Of a DNA stretch of 64,000 nucleotides, positions 47,817 through 60,755 are shown one piece after another. The stretch is taken from assembly GCF_009730915.1 (NCBI RefSeq), contig NC_052494.1:372001-436000 (forward strand), in the 5' to 3' direction. The DNA is from Dioscorea cayenensis subsp. rotundata. Lineage: Eukaryota; Streptophyta; Magnoliopsida; Dioscoreales; Dioscoreaceae. Every line of letters starts with the position of its first letter. Within the stretch, counting starts at the first letter, position 1. The notes beneath the pieces are model-generated. The model had not been told where the DNA came from, did not search any database, and saw nothing but the letters and a program-made list of their open reading frames with translations. Position numbers and translations under genes: made by a program.

Positions 47817-50798
47817 CTACCACTTCACATCTAATGTCAAGGCCTCTGAAGGTACAACAAAGGAAAACAACTCTGCGAATGAAATATTGGACATCAGATT
47901 ACTCCAGGACATGGAATCGTATGCGACTAGAGGTCTCTTAAGTTTTCTAACAGTCACAGGTTTTAGCCGTTTTCCTTCAACTCTAGCCACTACCTCAAAC
48001 CGCCGCCGTTCCACTGTAGGCTTTGTTCTCCACTTCTCTACCTTCTGCCATTTCTCGTCGTTCTCAGTAATGTCTCTTTCCAGTTCGAACTGGAACTTAA
48101 CTAGAGTAGATGTCATGACCTTGATTTTCAAGATTTTCATAGATCTACTCTGAAATATTCGACTTCCTAGAAAGCTTCTCAAGGTTTTCTCCGCATGCGC
48201 TAACCTTGAACTAAGACCTGGAATATAGAATGATGCCACCTGTTTGAAATTCTCATGGTTGTAACACTTATCAGATAACAATTCAACAATGTCATGAGAT
48301 TGGAAAGCGGCTTTAACAGAAACTTTGTGGTTATGGGTCCTGAATGCATGCAAGGAAGTTGATCCCATAACCTGAATTGAAAGTAATGGGGCGCATGAGG
48401 TATAACCAAGAGGCCAAAAATGATGCTTGGTTTCACTCTGTGTCACTAAGCTTCCATTTAGTGATAAAAAAATACCACTGGGGTGAACAAGGGAGATTTC
48501 TTGAGCACCTTCAAGCCTTATTGTAATGCCATCACCAACAAGCACCCGGTTTAAAGCTTTGTATGTGACATTCTGCTACAAAGCAAAGCATGTTCTTCAA
48601 CTAGTGTTCATGGCAGCAAAAGTTTGTTGTAACTAGTTTAGCGCAAGATAGAGTAAGCACTGGGCAAAGAATCAATTAAGGGGAAAAAAAAACACAGGAA
48701 TCACCAAAACTGTCTGAATTGACTTTGATTTCCATTTAGAACTGTTACGAATGTCGATTATGCACCAAGCTATGATGTTTTAAGTTTGGAATGGCCTAAA
48801 CTTGCGGAAAGTAGTTCTTACAAAACCAAAGAGAATAAAGTATGTTTTCAAAAAATCATTATGGTCAATAGATCGGGTAAAAAAAAAATTCCTAAGTCTA
48901 TAAAACCTAAAATTTAGTTTCTCAGAAGATTTCTTTGAACGTGGCTATTACAATGGAGAAAAGTAATAAATGTGCCCAACTGCTCATGAATAGTCATTAT
49001 CAAGAGAACTAATTTACATAGCAGAGAACTTCCTCCAAGGGCTTTATATCATCAGAGGTTACATATGTCTTAGAAACTTCAACACTAAGAATGTTCCAAT
49101 CTACAAATAGGGGAAAAACTTAAGGGATTTTTATATGTATACCCTGAGGAAAAACAGTTTTCTTGTGTGCTCTTATGAAAATTTAATTCTTTTCCATATG
49201 TACCTATGGCCACATTCACTCATTAAAATATAATATTAAAATGTGAAATGATCAAAAAGACGTAGGTCCTAAACTCCTAGGATTATATCAAATAAATAAA
49301 ACACTAGCAAAACGGGTATATTTTTTCGCAAAGATAAAAATTCATTTCTTAGTATGAACCAATATCAACACTAAATATGAATATAAGTTATTGAAAACCT
49401 ATGATTTCTCTGGTCAATTCACATTTTAAAACAATATTGGCATACAGGAAAGAATCCATGAGTTTTTTTTAGAGGCTATAAGGAAAACAAAGCAATTTTT
49501 TGTAGGTTAAAACCCTTTTTCTAATTATAACAAGAGAATAACAAAAAGGAGATCAATTTTCTTCAAAAGTTCAAAGCTTCTACTTTCTGGAAAAACATAC
49601 CAATGCATCAACCAAATCTCACATTCTAATGTCTAATTCCAATCAGTATCTAAACACATCTAAAGTTTGAACAAACACTCAAACAAGTGAAACAGTAAAA
49701 GATCCACTACTCAACCAAAGACAAATTTTTTGAGTTGATTAAAACCCTTTTTTTTCCTGGTTAAAACAAGAGAATAATAAAAACGAGATTAATTTTTTTC
49801 AAAACTACAAAGCTTTTACTTCACAGAAAACATACCAATGCATCAACCAAATCTCACATTCTAATGTCTAATTGCAATCAATATCTAGACACATCAAAAG
49901 CTTGAACAAACACTCAAACAAGTGAAACAGTAAAAGGTCCACTACTCTACCAAAGACAACTTTTTTGAGTGAATTAAAACCCTTTTTCCAATTAAAACAA
50001 GAGAATAATAAAAAGGACATCAAGTTTCTTCAAAAGTACAAAGCTTCTACTTCACAGAAGAACATACCAATGCATCAACCAAATCTCACACTCTAATGTC
50101 TAATTGCAATCAATATCTAAACACATCTAAAGTTTGAATAAACACTCAAACAAGTGAAACACTAAAAGATCCACAACTCAACTAAAACCATGCCGGAGAT
50201 GAGGATTTACTCATTTAACCATCAAATTTATACTAAGAAAAACTCACATTGGGTAAGAGAAGCACAATTCCATCATCCCCACCATTCCCAGCACGCAATT
50301 CAACCGGCCCTTCGAGCTCCAAATCTCCAACACTCGCCCTCCGACCATCCTCACCATTCATCAAATCCACCCCGAACTCCCCTTCCCATCTCCTCCACTT
50401 CACATCCTCCAACTCGTCCCCAAACTTCAGCGCGAACACCGACTGCATCCGAACCTCATACCTCCGAGAATCCCCAATCCTAGTACTCGCACGATCAAGC
50501 TCCGAAACCCTAACATCCGCATCAGGATCCCACTTCTCCTTCGCCGCAATCGCCTTCACAACGTCCTAAAATCAAGAAATCACAGAGTTTGAATAGGAGC
50601 TGGATTAGGGTTCCAACAAGAGCAAATGATGATGAAGCGTACCTGCAGGAAACCCAGGGCAGAGGAAGAGAAGCGAGAGGGCTGGCGAGTAAGCTCAGAG
50701 AGGTTGAATTGGAGCAAGGATTGGGATGCGGAGACGAAGAGGACGCCATTGAAGGGCGAGAAGAAGAAGAAGAAGAAGAGAACGAGAACGAAGCTCAT
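47817..50798 (-). CDS. TUNICAMYCIN INDUCED 1 (TIN1)-like plant-specific secretory-pathway protein
   Basis: Three exons on the minus strand, 50798-50643, 50565-50248 and 48572-47817, join to 409 aa. The N-terminus MSFVLVLFFFFFFSPFNGVL.. is a classic signal peptide with probable cleavage after VSA. The mature part has the segments VVKAIAAKEKWDPDADVRVS, SRRYEVRMQSVFALKF, LLPNVTYKALNRVLVGDGIT and EGAQEISLVHPSG, and a basic C-terminal third (KPTVERRRFEVVARVEGKR). I associate this layout with the plant family containing Arabidopsis TIN1, an ER-stress-induced protein affecting pollen surface. The assignment is from memory of the family; the function is not shown by any catalytic motif. Intron 1 is only 77 bp; intron 2 (1,675 bp) contains a three-copy tandem repeat. 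Confidence 0.6.
49509..50189. repeat. Three tandem ~235-bp repeats inside TIN1-like intron 2
   Basis: Units start at 49509, 49741 and 49976 (periods 232 and 235); the third is cut to about 214 bp. All share AAAACCCTTTTT, CAAGAGAATAA, ACATACCAATGCATCAACCA, AATCTCACA, TCTAATGTCTAATT, AACACTCAAACAAGTGAAAC and TAAAAG(A/G)TCCAC. Divergence is modest, and copies 2 and 3 share variants (TAATTGCAATCAATATCTA) absent from copy 1. The third copy lies next to the exon 2 donor at 50247. Confidence 0.9.
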
Positions 50799-50951
50799 CT
50801 CGGAACTCTGTCTGATGCTCTGGATTTCGGTTTTCGTTCTAGAGTTCTGGTTTTTACTATTTAACCCTTCTACATTTCATAATTTCTTATTACCCCTCCC
50901 TCGTTTAGGGAAATTACCTTCCAATCCCATATATATATTTATATATACAGT

Positions 50952-51425
50952 AAATGGGTCTGTAAATGAGCCGAGCTTGATCGGGCTGTGCCCAGCTCGA
51001 AATTGGCTAGAAATAGGCTAGCTCGAGCTCGAGCTCGAAAATAGCTTAAAAGTGTTGGCTCGAGCTCGGCTCGATTTTATTTTTTAAAGCTCGAGTTCAG
51101 CTCGATTTTATTTCCGAAAGCTCGAGCTTTGCTTAACTCGATTAGGTCAAAATTAAAATTTTATTTATAAATTATAATTTATAACACATGACAAGGAAAA
51201 GGAGACGGATGTTGATTTTATATATTGTAATAAATTATTATTATTATATATATATAATTTTGAGCTATCGAGCCGAGCCGATCGAGCTCGACTCGGCTCG
51301 AAATTAATTTCGAGCTCAAAACTCAAACTCAAGCTCGGCTCGAAAACTTGAAATTCCGAGCTGAATTCGAGCTTTTACCGAGTCGAGCTCGATGCTCACG
51401 AACAACTTGATCGTTTCACAACTCT
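50952..51425. mobile_element. CGAGCTCG-rich foldback element, copy 3
   Basis: The left end is GGGTCTGTAAATGAGCCGAGC and the right end, reverse-complemented, is AGAGTTGTGAAACGATCAAG. Both arms are made of CGAGCTCGAGCTCG-type words around an AT-rich centre. It lies about 150 bp upstream of the TIN1-like start codon, in its promoter region. Confidence 0.65.
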
Positions 51426-51429
51426 ATAT

Positions 51430-51935
51430 ACATATATATGAGTCCTACTTAGATAAGATATCTAAGGGTGTAAATAAGCCATTAAATTCAAATCTAACCG
51501 TTGTATAATATTGGCATGTGTTTTATATAATACTCATATGATAAATAATGTCACCACAGTGATACTTTTTACAATCATTTGATTGATATTTAAATATTAC
51601 ATAATCAATACATTGAATTAATCTTTTTGCATGAAAAAAACATTATTCCAGCAAAAGTACAATGGGACGAGCACTGATTATGTGATAAGCATGTGTATTC
51701 GATGTGATGAACAATATCGGCGTAATAATACATTTATGACCATTAACTCAACATTCAAACTGTAACTACTCAATCGCCACCATTTGAATCTCATTTGCAT
51801 CCCTGACCCCCTTTCTTTCTTCTACTTTTCTCTTGGGATGTTCATCACTGTGCCAACATTGTTCATCACATAATATTGTACAAATTATGTAGATATCTTA
51901 TCTAAAAACTATTTAAAGACGTGCCTCGATGATTA
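51430..51935. mobile_element. Possible second family of hairpin-ended TA-microsatellite element
   Basis: CTTAGATA-AGA-TATCTAAG (about 51448-51466) forms a perfect 8-bp hairpin near the left end, and AGATATCTTATCT (about 51891-51903) a short one near the right end. Both ends abut TA-rich tracts. Internal words such as AAATCTAACCGTTG are reminiscent of, but not clearly homologous to, the element at 11507-11783. Confidence 0.4.
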
Positions 51936-52522
51936 TATATATATATATGAGCATGTGTCATCTACGAAAGTTCGTAAAATCAAAACATACCCAAATAACA
52001 TCTTTGTGTTTGTCTCCCTCTACTAGTTTCACTGTATTCAGCTACTAACATTTGCAATTGAGGTTTGCTCTTTCTATATATGTATACATATAATATTTTA
52101 CGTAATTATATCCTCGTAATTTCAAAATATTCCGTATGATTACTTATTTTAAAATAAAAAATTAAATATTTCAAATTTAGGAGTAATTAAAACAATTAAT
52201 AATGTTTAGTTATTTATTTTATTGACAGTTTGATAAAATATTATAAATAAAACATATTTTAAAATATAAAATAAAATGTTTACATCATACCATAAATAAC
52301 CAGGAATTTTTTTGTAGGCTCTTTACATGTTACCCCTTTGAAAATGGCTAAATTATCTGGCATAGTCTCTTACATACATAAAGTCTTGGCATTGAATGTT
52401 TAACATATCTACAGAGAAGCTGATGATTCAATTCATTAGAAATTCAAAAAATATATATTTTTTAATTTTAAAAAAAAATGTGAATGTTTTTTTTTCCTAC
52501 AAAGTTTCTGATCAAGAAATGC
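51936..52522. other. Intergenic spacer between the TIN1-like promoter side and the ATG101 3' end
   Basis: AT-rich, no gene seen. The right part is presumably the ATG101 3' UTR. Confidence 0.35.
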
Positions 52523-55417
52523 TCAGTTGAGCAAATTAGGATGACCTGTTTGCAGCATTCTCTTAAACACATCAGCACTCCATCCAAACGAAAAATCCGA
52601 CAAACTGATGAAGCACAAAAAGAAACACATTCAGTTGGCAATTAACATAATTAACATATCAATACAGATGAAAGAACCATTAACCAAAAGACGATCAAAC
52701 CTTGGAATTGTGATGTCGAATGGAAACGATACACTGTCATGACTCGATGGTACTGAAGGTACATGATTGCTCTTTTCGTTTGCAAATCTTACGATCTGAA
52801 ACATCACTTCACGAAGTGCAGATTCTAATGCAGCATGTTTTGAGCTTGCCTCTGTTGATGAGACAATTTAAGAGCGGTTATAATTTAGAGTTTCATTTAC
52901 TATACACTTTTACTTGGAAAAATAGCCATTTGGTTCTACCTTCGAGTTTTGTAGTTTGTTCAATTAAATGAAATGTTGTAATGGTTCTTGACTTCACTAA
53001 TTGCAAATTAATGTACCAGTGCTCCCAATACACACGGTCAGTTTTGTTGAACCACTTTGTCTGTTTGTTCTTGATCTCGAAGAAAGACAAGCATACCTGT
53101 CAATCATTGTAATATCATTTTTGTTAGAGCAACAAAAGCAAATGCCTATAAAATCAACCAAGAATGAGTAAACATCACTAATGAAAAATTAAAAAATTAT
53201 TTAAGTTTTTGCTGCAAAACATCATTTCTGAAAGATACACAATGCTTTGGCTTAGATGACACTTGGTTTTTCTGATACACAGATAGAGAGAAAGTTTATG
53301 GATGGGAAATCATTGAAAATTGAGCAAATCTTGCATCTATAAGATGTTAATATCTAGAAATAATGACTTGTAGAATGTTGGAATCGCAAATTATCATTTC
53401 TGCCATATTCCTCATTTGTTGAACATTCAAAAGGTGCAAATAATATCCGGTACAGTAAAGGAACACGCAAATATAAAAACTTCAAAAGTAAGGAAAAAAA
53501 TGGAGTTGTTGAAGAGGCTAATGGTAGTTACTACCGAGATTTTTTTGTTCGGGTGTTTTTCAATCCAAACAATAAGTTGGTCGATCTTTTCCTCTATCTT
53601 CCTCTCTAACTCTTCATCACCACATTTTACCTGTAAAATTTTAAAGAAAGAAGGTCTTAGGCGTTAAAAATGAAGAAACAGATTTCCAACACTTCTTCAA
53701 TCAAAATATACATAACCATATAATCATGAGATCCTTGTAAAATCAATTAATAGTACACTTTTACGCATAAACCCAGAACCATATAATCACGAGATCAACT
53801 TGAATCTATCATCAAGAAGCCAAGGCATGCGAATACTTCAGTGCAAAGCTTGGGCCAAAAGTTTACAAATATCTACTTTAGTAATAAGTTGGAGTAAATC
53901 AGGTTGAATTAGAAATCACATTCAAGAACATCAAAGTCTTCTGCTTAAAAGGATTATAATTCTAACAAAACCATGCACAACTTCAAAAGCAGAGATTAAT
54001 ATCACAAAATGCAGCAGCTTCTATCATTAAACAAGTTCAAGATAACAATAATACAACAATTGTTAAATGGAAATTCAGGTTGAGAGTTTCTTACATATGT
54101 TATTTCAAAAAGCTCAGAATCCGTATCTTTTGGTCGAACAAGCCCTAAAACTCTGTGAAACATGATTGTATGGACTATGCCTGCAAGTGTAGTCAGACAT
54201 TTAGTAAGAAGAAAGATTAAGAGAAGATCAACAAGACATTGGATACAAATTCTCTGACCAGAAAATTCAGATTTTAGAAAATGCACAAGCGTTATTAAGT
54301 TGAATGTACACCATTGGGTTCATTATTTTTTTTTTAATGACTTCGAAAATAGATGAGATACTCTTGTAACTTCGTTTGAGAACAAATATTGATTATATAT
54401 CAAATGTATATAAAAACATATATATATATACATATATATCTCAGAGAATACTCACATCGCAACACCTCCCGAATCTCAAGAGGTTCCACCTCCTACATTC
54501 ACAAATCACATAATGAGCAAATGAAAATTTTCAAGATAAATTTTCTCTCTAATCAAACACAGATTCACAATGTGCTTAAAATGAAGACAAAAAACAAACA
54601 CATCTAAAATGTATCGATACATCAAAATATAAAACTGAAAAAAGGGGGAGGAAAATCAACCCAATCCCATGGAATGCACAAACTGTAGGTTTTCTCTTTT
54701 ATCTACACAAACAAATAAGCAAAAAGTTCATGATCACAGAAGCACTAGAATCACAAGTTTCACACAAGCACTAGGCTCACAAGTTGCTTAATTGAATGAA
54801 TTACTTCAACAGAAAACATCATCAAAACACATGATTTAACAGCTGCTTATCTATCTTATATTCCTCATCAAACCAAACTCCAAAATATCACCTTTTCCTT
54901 TTTTTCCCCTCAATCTCGACATAAACAGAAAATAGAAGACATAAATCAGGAAACGGTAATGAGAGATTCAACACAATGCAGCAAATAAAGGGTCTCTCTT
55001 TTTTCCCCCTTTTAATCTCCATTAAACAAACAATACAAAGGCATCAGTTCCTTAATCCCCACAAGTTTTTTGGGCCAAGAGAACACTATCCAAGTGAATG
55101 AACTCCTCCAACAACAAAACTCCATCAAAAATTTTTTCTTTAACAATTTGTTCATCAATCCCAATACTTTTCATCAAACCAAACTCCAAGAAATTAATCA
55201 CCTTTCCCTTTTGTCACACACATAACACAACCCTAAACAAAAGCAGAAATAATACATGAAAAATCAAGAAAAATCACATCTTTTCAATTGCATTAAAGAA
55301 AGTAGAGATTTTTAAATCTCCATCAAAAGATTCAATACAAAAGCAAAAATAGGAGTTCATTGTCCATCGAATCAACAAACTCACCAGTTCATCAAGCTGC
55401 CAAGTCTGACAACTCAT
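52523..55417 (-). CDS. ATG101: Autophagy-related protein 101 (ATG101)
   Basis: Seven exons on the minus strand, 55417-55385, 54492-54456, 54180-54095, 53630-53535, 53096-52940, 52851-52701 and 52604-52523, join in frame to 213 aa, close to the usual ~218 aa. ATG101 is a HORMA-fold subunit of the ATG1/ULK kinase complex; it binds ATG13 and initiates autophagosome formation. Diagnostic segments are EVEPLEIREVLRC, IVHTIMFHRVLGLVRPKD, DSELFEITYVKCGDEELERK, WIEKHPNKK, DRVYWEHWYINLQLV and the C-terminal FGWSADVFKRMLQTGHPNLL. The first exon encodes only eleven residues (MSCQTWQLDEL), matching the short conserved N-terminus. Every junction keeps frame and uses GT..AG. It is divergently arranged with the ArgC gene. 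Confidence 0.95.
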
Positions 55418-55579
55418 CGAATCCTGCTCTGATTTCTAATCGAAGGGAAAAAAAAGAGAAAAAATTATGAAAATGAATCTTCTCCGAAGAATTATCAGCA
55501 CTTTTGATCTCTGAAGAGACGAAGGCAAGCAAGAAATTGGCCGGAAATTGGAAGTCCACTTTCTGATTAATAGGGTCAA

Positions 55580-55646
<67 letters not shown>

Positions 55647-56424
55647 GTATTTTAAAATTAGTTTTTATATAATCTTGAAATTTATAAAATAAAATTTAAA
55701 ATATATATTAATATAATAAAATTATTAACAAATTGTGAGTTCTTATTTCTAACTTGAACTAGTTGGAGTTCAATTACAAATTTTTTTTAAAAAAATCTAC
55801 TTTAAGTATTTATAATTACTTTTGAATTTTTAGAAATTCTAATTAATTTTAAATATTTCAAAATAAAATAATTTTTTTTTTACTAAATTACTATGTAATT
55901 TGTCCACTTTATCTGTATATCAATTCTGTATTTATAGTTTGAGTTATATAACACTTTGATATCGTATAATCTAAAACATTTAAGTATCAAAATATTTAAC
56001 TCTATTAATTTAAACTTATTTTTTTTATTCACATTATTAAATATGTACTAATTATGAACTATTAAAATCCATTCAGGAGTAGTTTTTAAATGCTATTAGA
56101 TATGAATGGTTTTTATTTATACATATTTTAGTAATGTAAATAAGGAAAATAAATAAATAAATTTAGATTGATTTTTTTACAACAGCCGTAAAAATTAACG
56201 AAATTAAGTATTTTGGTATATTTTTTTTCAAATAGTTTATACTATGTGATATTAAAATGTTACAACCCAAATAATTGGAATTAATAAATTTTAAAAAAAT
56301 AGTTTAGCAAAATTTTTCTAAAAAAATATTATATAAATAATTTTTAAAAACATTTATTTAAGTCAGAAAAAGTGCAGAAAATAAAAATTCGCTCGAATCG
56401 CAATGTACACGTGGACGGTTGGAT
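55418..56424. promoter_or_regulatory. Shared divergent promoter region of ATG101 and ArgC
   Basis: About 1 kb separates the two start codons. It contains a (TA)n tract at 55581-55644 (over 30 units) and is otherwise AT-rich (long A/T tracts, 55650-56350). No ORF is supported. The region must contain both promoters, but no core element can be assigned with confidence. Confidence 0.5.
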
Positions 56425-59400
56425 ATGTTCACCAAAAAGGGCGGGTTGGCGCGGCTTTGTTCTTGGACTAGGGTTTCCGCCATTAATGGCAGCTCAAAGC
56501 TTGCAATTGCTGAGTTAAAACCAGAAAGGAAGCGATTTTCTGGGAATTTAGTTGCAATTTTAAAGTCAAGGGTCTCTATTTTGGATTATAGCCCTAGAAA
56601 TTTGGTATTTTTTTTTCTTTATTTTGTTTTGCGAATTGGGGGAAATGAGTTGCCTGGAATTGCAAGCGTTCTCTGTGGACTTTGGATGCTTTCCAAAGGT
56701 TAGAATGAGTTCTAATTCGCTTTAATGATGGAAAGTTGATTTTTTTAATTCATTTTTACTGATAGTTTTGAGTTCTCGTGTAGTTTCGAGTGAAGAAAGG
56801 AAGTGGGATGAGATTCTTTGTGAAAGGGTCTGCTGTTTCGTCCCCACAAAGCGTGCAAGATGCGAGTTTAAGGATGCAAAGATCAAAGAAAACAGTGAGA
56901 GTTGGGGTTTTGGGAGCCAGTGGCTACACTGGTTCTGAGGTGCTTTATTCTATCTGTTTCTTTTGTGCATATTGTTGAAGGTATTTTGATTTTAGAGTTT
57001 TTTGTGTTTTGTGAGGAAATTTTTGTTGTTGTAGCTTTGGTGCAAACCTTTGTTCATTTGAGGAATCATTAGCACTCTGAGTATCTAGGGAAGTTTAATT
57101 GGTTGGACTACAAGTAATGAATTGTTTTTCTGACAGATTGTTCGGTTACTAGCAAACCATCCACACTTTGGAATTACCTTGATGACTGCTGATAGGAAAG
57201 CTGGGCAATCAATTGGATCAGTGTTTCCTCATTTGATCACACAAGTATGTGTTTATGGTTTGGAGATGCATGGTTATTGTATGTATATTCAAGCTTTTAT
57301 TTTTAATTGCATATCTAACAGAGCAATATGAAAAATGAGTGCATTTACTAGAGGAACTGCTGAAGTGCCTTATATTTGACTGTAAATTTCATGGTCAGAA
57401 ATATTAGACTTCGTTGCATGTCTACACTAAAATAAAAATCTCTTTGAGGCTTGAGGTTCACTGAAATGATTATGAGTCTATTACGTATATCTAGAAGTTG
57501 TTACCGTCATTATGCTTATCTGAAAGAAAGAATCACGTATATGAGTTAATTATAAACCAAACATTGCATTTGACTGTATAGTTGCCCACTGGTGATCAAA
57601 AAATTAGCTGGACTCGTGTTATTTAGTGCTTTTCAGTTGGAATGTTTCTTATTTTGTATTTAAACTTTGTGTTAATTGTATGTCTAGTCACAAATATCAA
57701 GCAAATTGTCAAGCTCATTACTTTTAAAGGATTACTTAGTGGAACACAATTCATATGTGCTGAGTCATTTGTTACAAATAAATTGACCCAGGATGTTTTC
57801 TTTTTCTAATGCTTACATTTGGATGAAAATGATCAAAAGGTTGAGGAATGATATGAATAACTATGCAGGACTTGCCTGACATGGTTGCTATCAAAGATGC
57901 AGATTTCTCTGATGTGGATGCTGTGTTTTGTTGCCTGCCACATGGAACAACACAGGTTTTCTTACTTCATATTATATATGCCTTCAATACCACCCTTACG
58001 AGGAATACTGAAAGATGATTTTGATGTCACGTGTTGATACTGTTATTTGTTTCTTTATGTCTGATTTTGTTTCTTTTTCCTCTCTTCTTGCAGGAGGTTA
58101 TTAAGGGCCTCCCCAAGGGACCAAAAATCGTTGACCTCTCTGCAGTACTGTTTCCCTTTGATTCTTTTAAAGTTTACACATTGTGAGTTTTTGCCTTTGG
58201 AAGTTGGCTTCAATAAGTGCTGAGACATTTTTGCAGGATTTTCGGCTGCGTAATGTGGATGAGTATGAAAAATGGTATGGACAGCCACATAGAGCAGCAG
58301 AATTGCAGGTATCATATGAGTGCTCTTTGTGCCCTTGCTTTACCTCAATTTCCCTTTCCCCCTCTCTTTGTTTCTATCTCTCTATCGCATGCCCCGCTAG
58401 AACAAGATTACTCAGCATATTCCTTCCTTGACTCTTAGCTCAGTGTTCTGGCCGTCATTAGCTGCTTATTTCATGTTTCATTTATGCCACTTTTCCTTAA
58501 GGTGATAATATGACAGGGATAGTGTTCTGCAGAGCAATTATTTAGTGGTTCTAGTTACTCAGCTAGTGTTGCGCTTTGGTTGACTCAAGAATTGACTTAA
58601 GAATTATGATCTTTACTATTTTTTATCAAGGGAAGAAACTAAACTTTGATAGATTTGACTGAAAATCGTCTGTTCTTCAATGTTTCTTAGAGTCCATCGC
58701 TCTGCATGACATTGATTTGCTTCATTAGCATTATTGATATTTTTTTGAATTTAATTTTTTAGGTGAAAAATTTCTTCAAGTTTAGGGTGGCAATTAATTT
58801 ATTTAACTGCTTTCTGTTGTCCAAATTTTAATCTTATTTACTTTTTTCATATACTTGAAATTTGTATAAGGCTCATGAAATTTCAGTAGTCCTTTATATA
58901 AACTGTTTTTGATAATTTTTCTTGTTTCCGTTGATTCCAGAAAGAAGCTATCTATGGTCTGACAGAAGTCTCGAGGGATGAAATCAAGAATGCATGGCTA
59001 GTAGCAAATCCTGGCTGCTACCCAACATCTATCCAGCTCCCTCTCGTCCCTTTAATAAAGGTTTGATGTCTTTTAATCGGAGTAATACATACTCTAATGT
59101 TTGCCAAAAGTTAGTAAACTTAGCGAATTAGTTTCATGTGCAGGAACGTTTAATAAGTTTAGAAAATATCATTATCGATGCAAAGTCTGGTGTCAGCGGA
59201 GCAGGTACATTCAGCACATTATCACTTATTTTACAAATAATAGTTACATTTAATGTTATTCAAGTAGCCTTTTGACATTGCACGCAGGACGTGGAGCCAA
59301 GGAGGCAAATCTTTACACTGAAGTATCTGAAGGCATACATGCTTATGGGATCACTAATCATCGCCATGGTAATCAGAGCAATATCGATTCTTTTCATTCT

Positions 59401-60171
59401 TCGATTGCATGAGAATTTATCAAGTTGTTGTTTAGAAGGTCATTTCTTTTCTGTGATTGATTGTTTACATATACTTTTTCTTTTTGCTTACTGATTCTCA
59501 TATTATTTCAGTTCCCGAAATAGAACAAGGACTTTCTGATACTTCACAATGCAAAGTAACTGTCAGTTTCACACCTCATCTAATGCCAATGGTAATAATA
59601 GTGCAACTCAAATCAACCTTCTCATCAGTCTTGATTCGAAAATATTATAAAAATGGTCACTAACTCACTCTTCGCATTTCTGAATCTTGATTAGAGCCGG
59701 GGAATGCAATCCACCATATACGTTGAAATGGCTCAAGGCGTGACTATCGATGATTTGTATAAACAGTTAGCCTCCGCTTATGAGGTACATTTACTCCCAT
59801 TTACTTTCTACGAGCTGAATCTTGATTGATTATATCTTTCGTCTTTCGTTTTCCAGGGTGAAGAGTTTGTCAAAGTGTTAGAGAAAGGAGCTGTACCGCA
59901 CACAAGAAATGTCCGGGGATCAAATTACTGCTTTATGAATGTCTTTCCCGATCGAATTCCTGGAAGAGCCATAATAATCTCTGTTGTCAGTACAATTACC
60001 AATCCCGCTTCGACGTATACATATTTGCTTAGAAAATAACTCAAAATTGTAACTCTTGTGCAGATCGATAACTTGGTGAAAGGCGCCTCCGGCCAAGCTT
60101 TACAGAACCTGAACTTGATGATGGGATTTCCCGAGAACGCCGGACTTCAATACCAGCCTTTATTCCCTTAA
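56425..60171 (+). CDS. N-acetyl-gamma-glutamyl-phosphate reductase, chloroplastic
   Basis: Reduces N-acetylglutamyl-5-phosphate to N-acetylglutamate semialdehyde with NADPH in plastid arginine synthesis. Exons: 56425-56604 (tentative), 56784-56939, 57137-57244, 57869-57955, 58094-58144, 58237-58308, 58941-59060, 59144-59204, 59288-59368, 59512-59591, 59695-59784, 59857-59985 and 60064-60171. The 12 certain exons give 380 codons; the first adds 60. Seen: NADP-binding [37 protein letters not shown], the catalytic-Cys motif [23 protein letters not shown], the His-containing NHRHVPEIEQ, and the C-terminal [12 protein letters not shown]. The basic, Ser-rich N-terminus fits a transit peptide. The first exon depends on a TTTG/GTATTT donor; if it is wrong, translation could start at the ATG at 56808 inside exon 2. 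Confidence 0.93.
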
Positions 60172-60659
60172 ATCATAAAGTGAGATTCGCCTTAACTTTT
60201 TCCGGCTGACGAACAAATTATGTGGTGAAATGTGAGGAAATGCACCGGATATTTTTCGAATAAGACTTCCGAGGACCTCAAAGCTTGTAAGATACATGTT
60301 GTAGCATGCCGAAATAATCTTCTTGTCGTTGTCGGTTGTTAAATTAAATGTGTAATTCGTTGCAGTGATTTTGTCTTAGACTTGTTTGTAAAATTAGGGT
60401 TTTGCCTGAGTTTCTACCTTCAGCTGTCTGAAAATAATGAAAAGTAATAATTAATTGTTGGATACTGTAAAGATTTGTGTGCTTTTTGTATTTACGAGTT
60501 TATGAAATTTTGTTACAAGTTAAAAAGGAGGCTTTTAAAGAAGTGAAATTGATTTTATTGACCAATAAACATTGTGAAAATCATGTATATTTTTTTTAAA
60601 AAAATAATTGTTATGGTACAAGAAGGAACAGATAAGAATATATATGTAAAAGGGTTATT

Positions 60660-60755
60660 TTGTGATGTTGTGGGCCTTGATTAGACTCAGTGGGCTGGGC
60701 CCACAATGGCACTTCAATCTTGCTTCAAAGTGGGCCCCAAGCCCATTTGTTTTAT
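60660..60755. promoter_or_regulatory. Cluster of site-II-like GGGCC motifs
   Basis: GTGGGCCTT, GTGGGCTGGGCCCACA, GTGGGCCCC and AAGCCCATTT fall within 90 bp of otherwise AT-rich DNA. TGTGGGCC and GGGCCCACA form an inverted pair. TGGGCC/GGCCCA site II elements are common in promoters of housekeeping and mitochondrial/ribosomal genes, but no gene start is seen nearby, and the cluster lies ~500 bp past ArgC. Confidence 0.4.
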
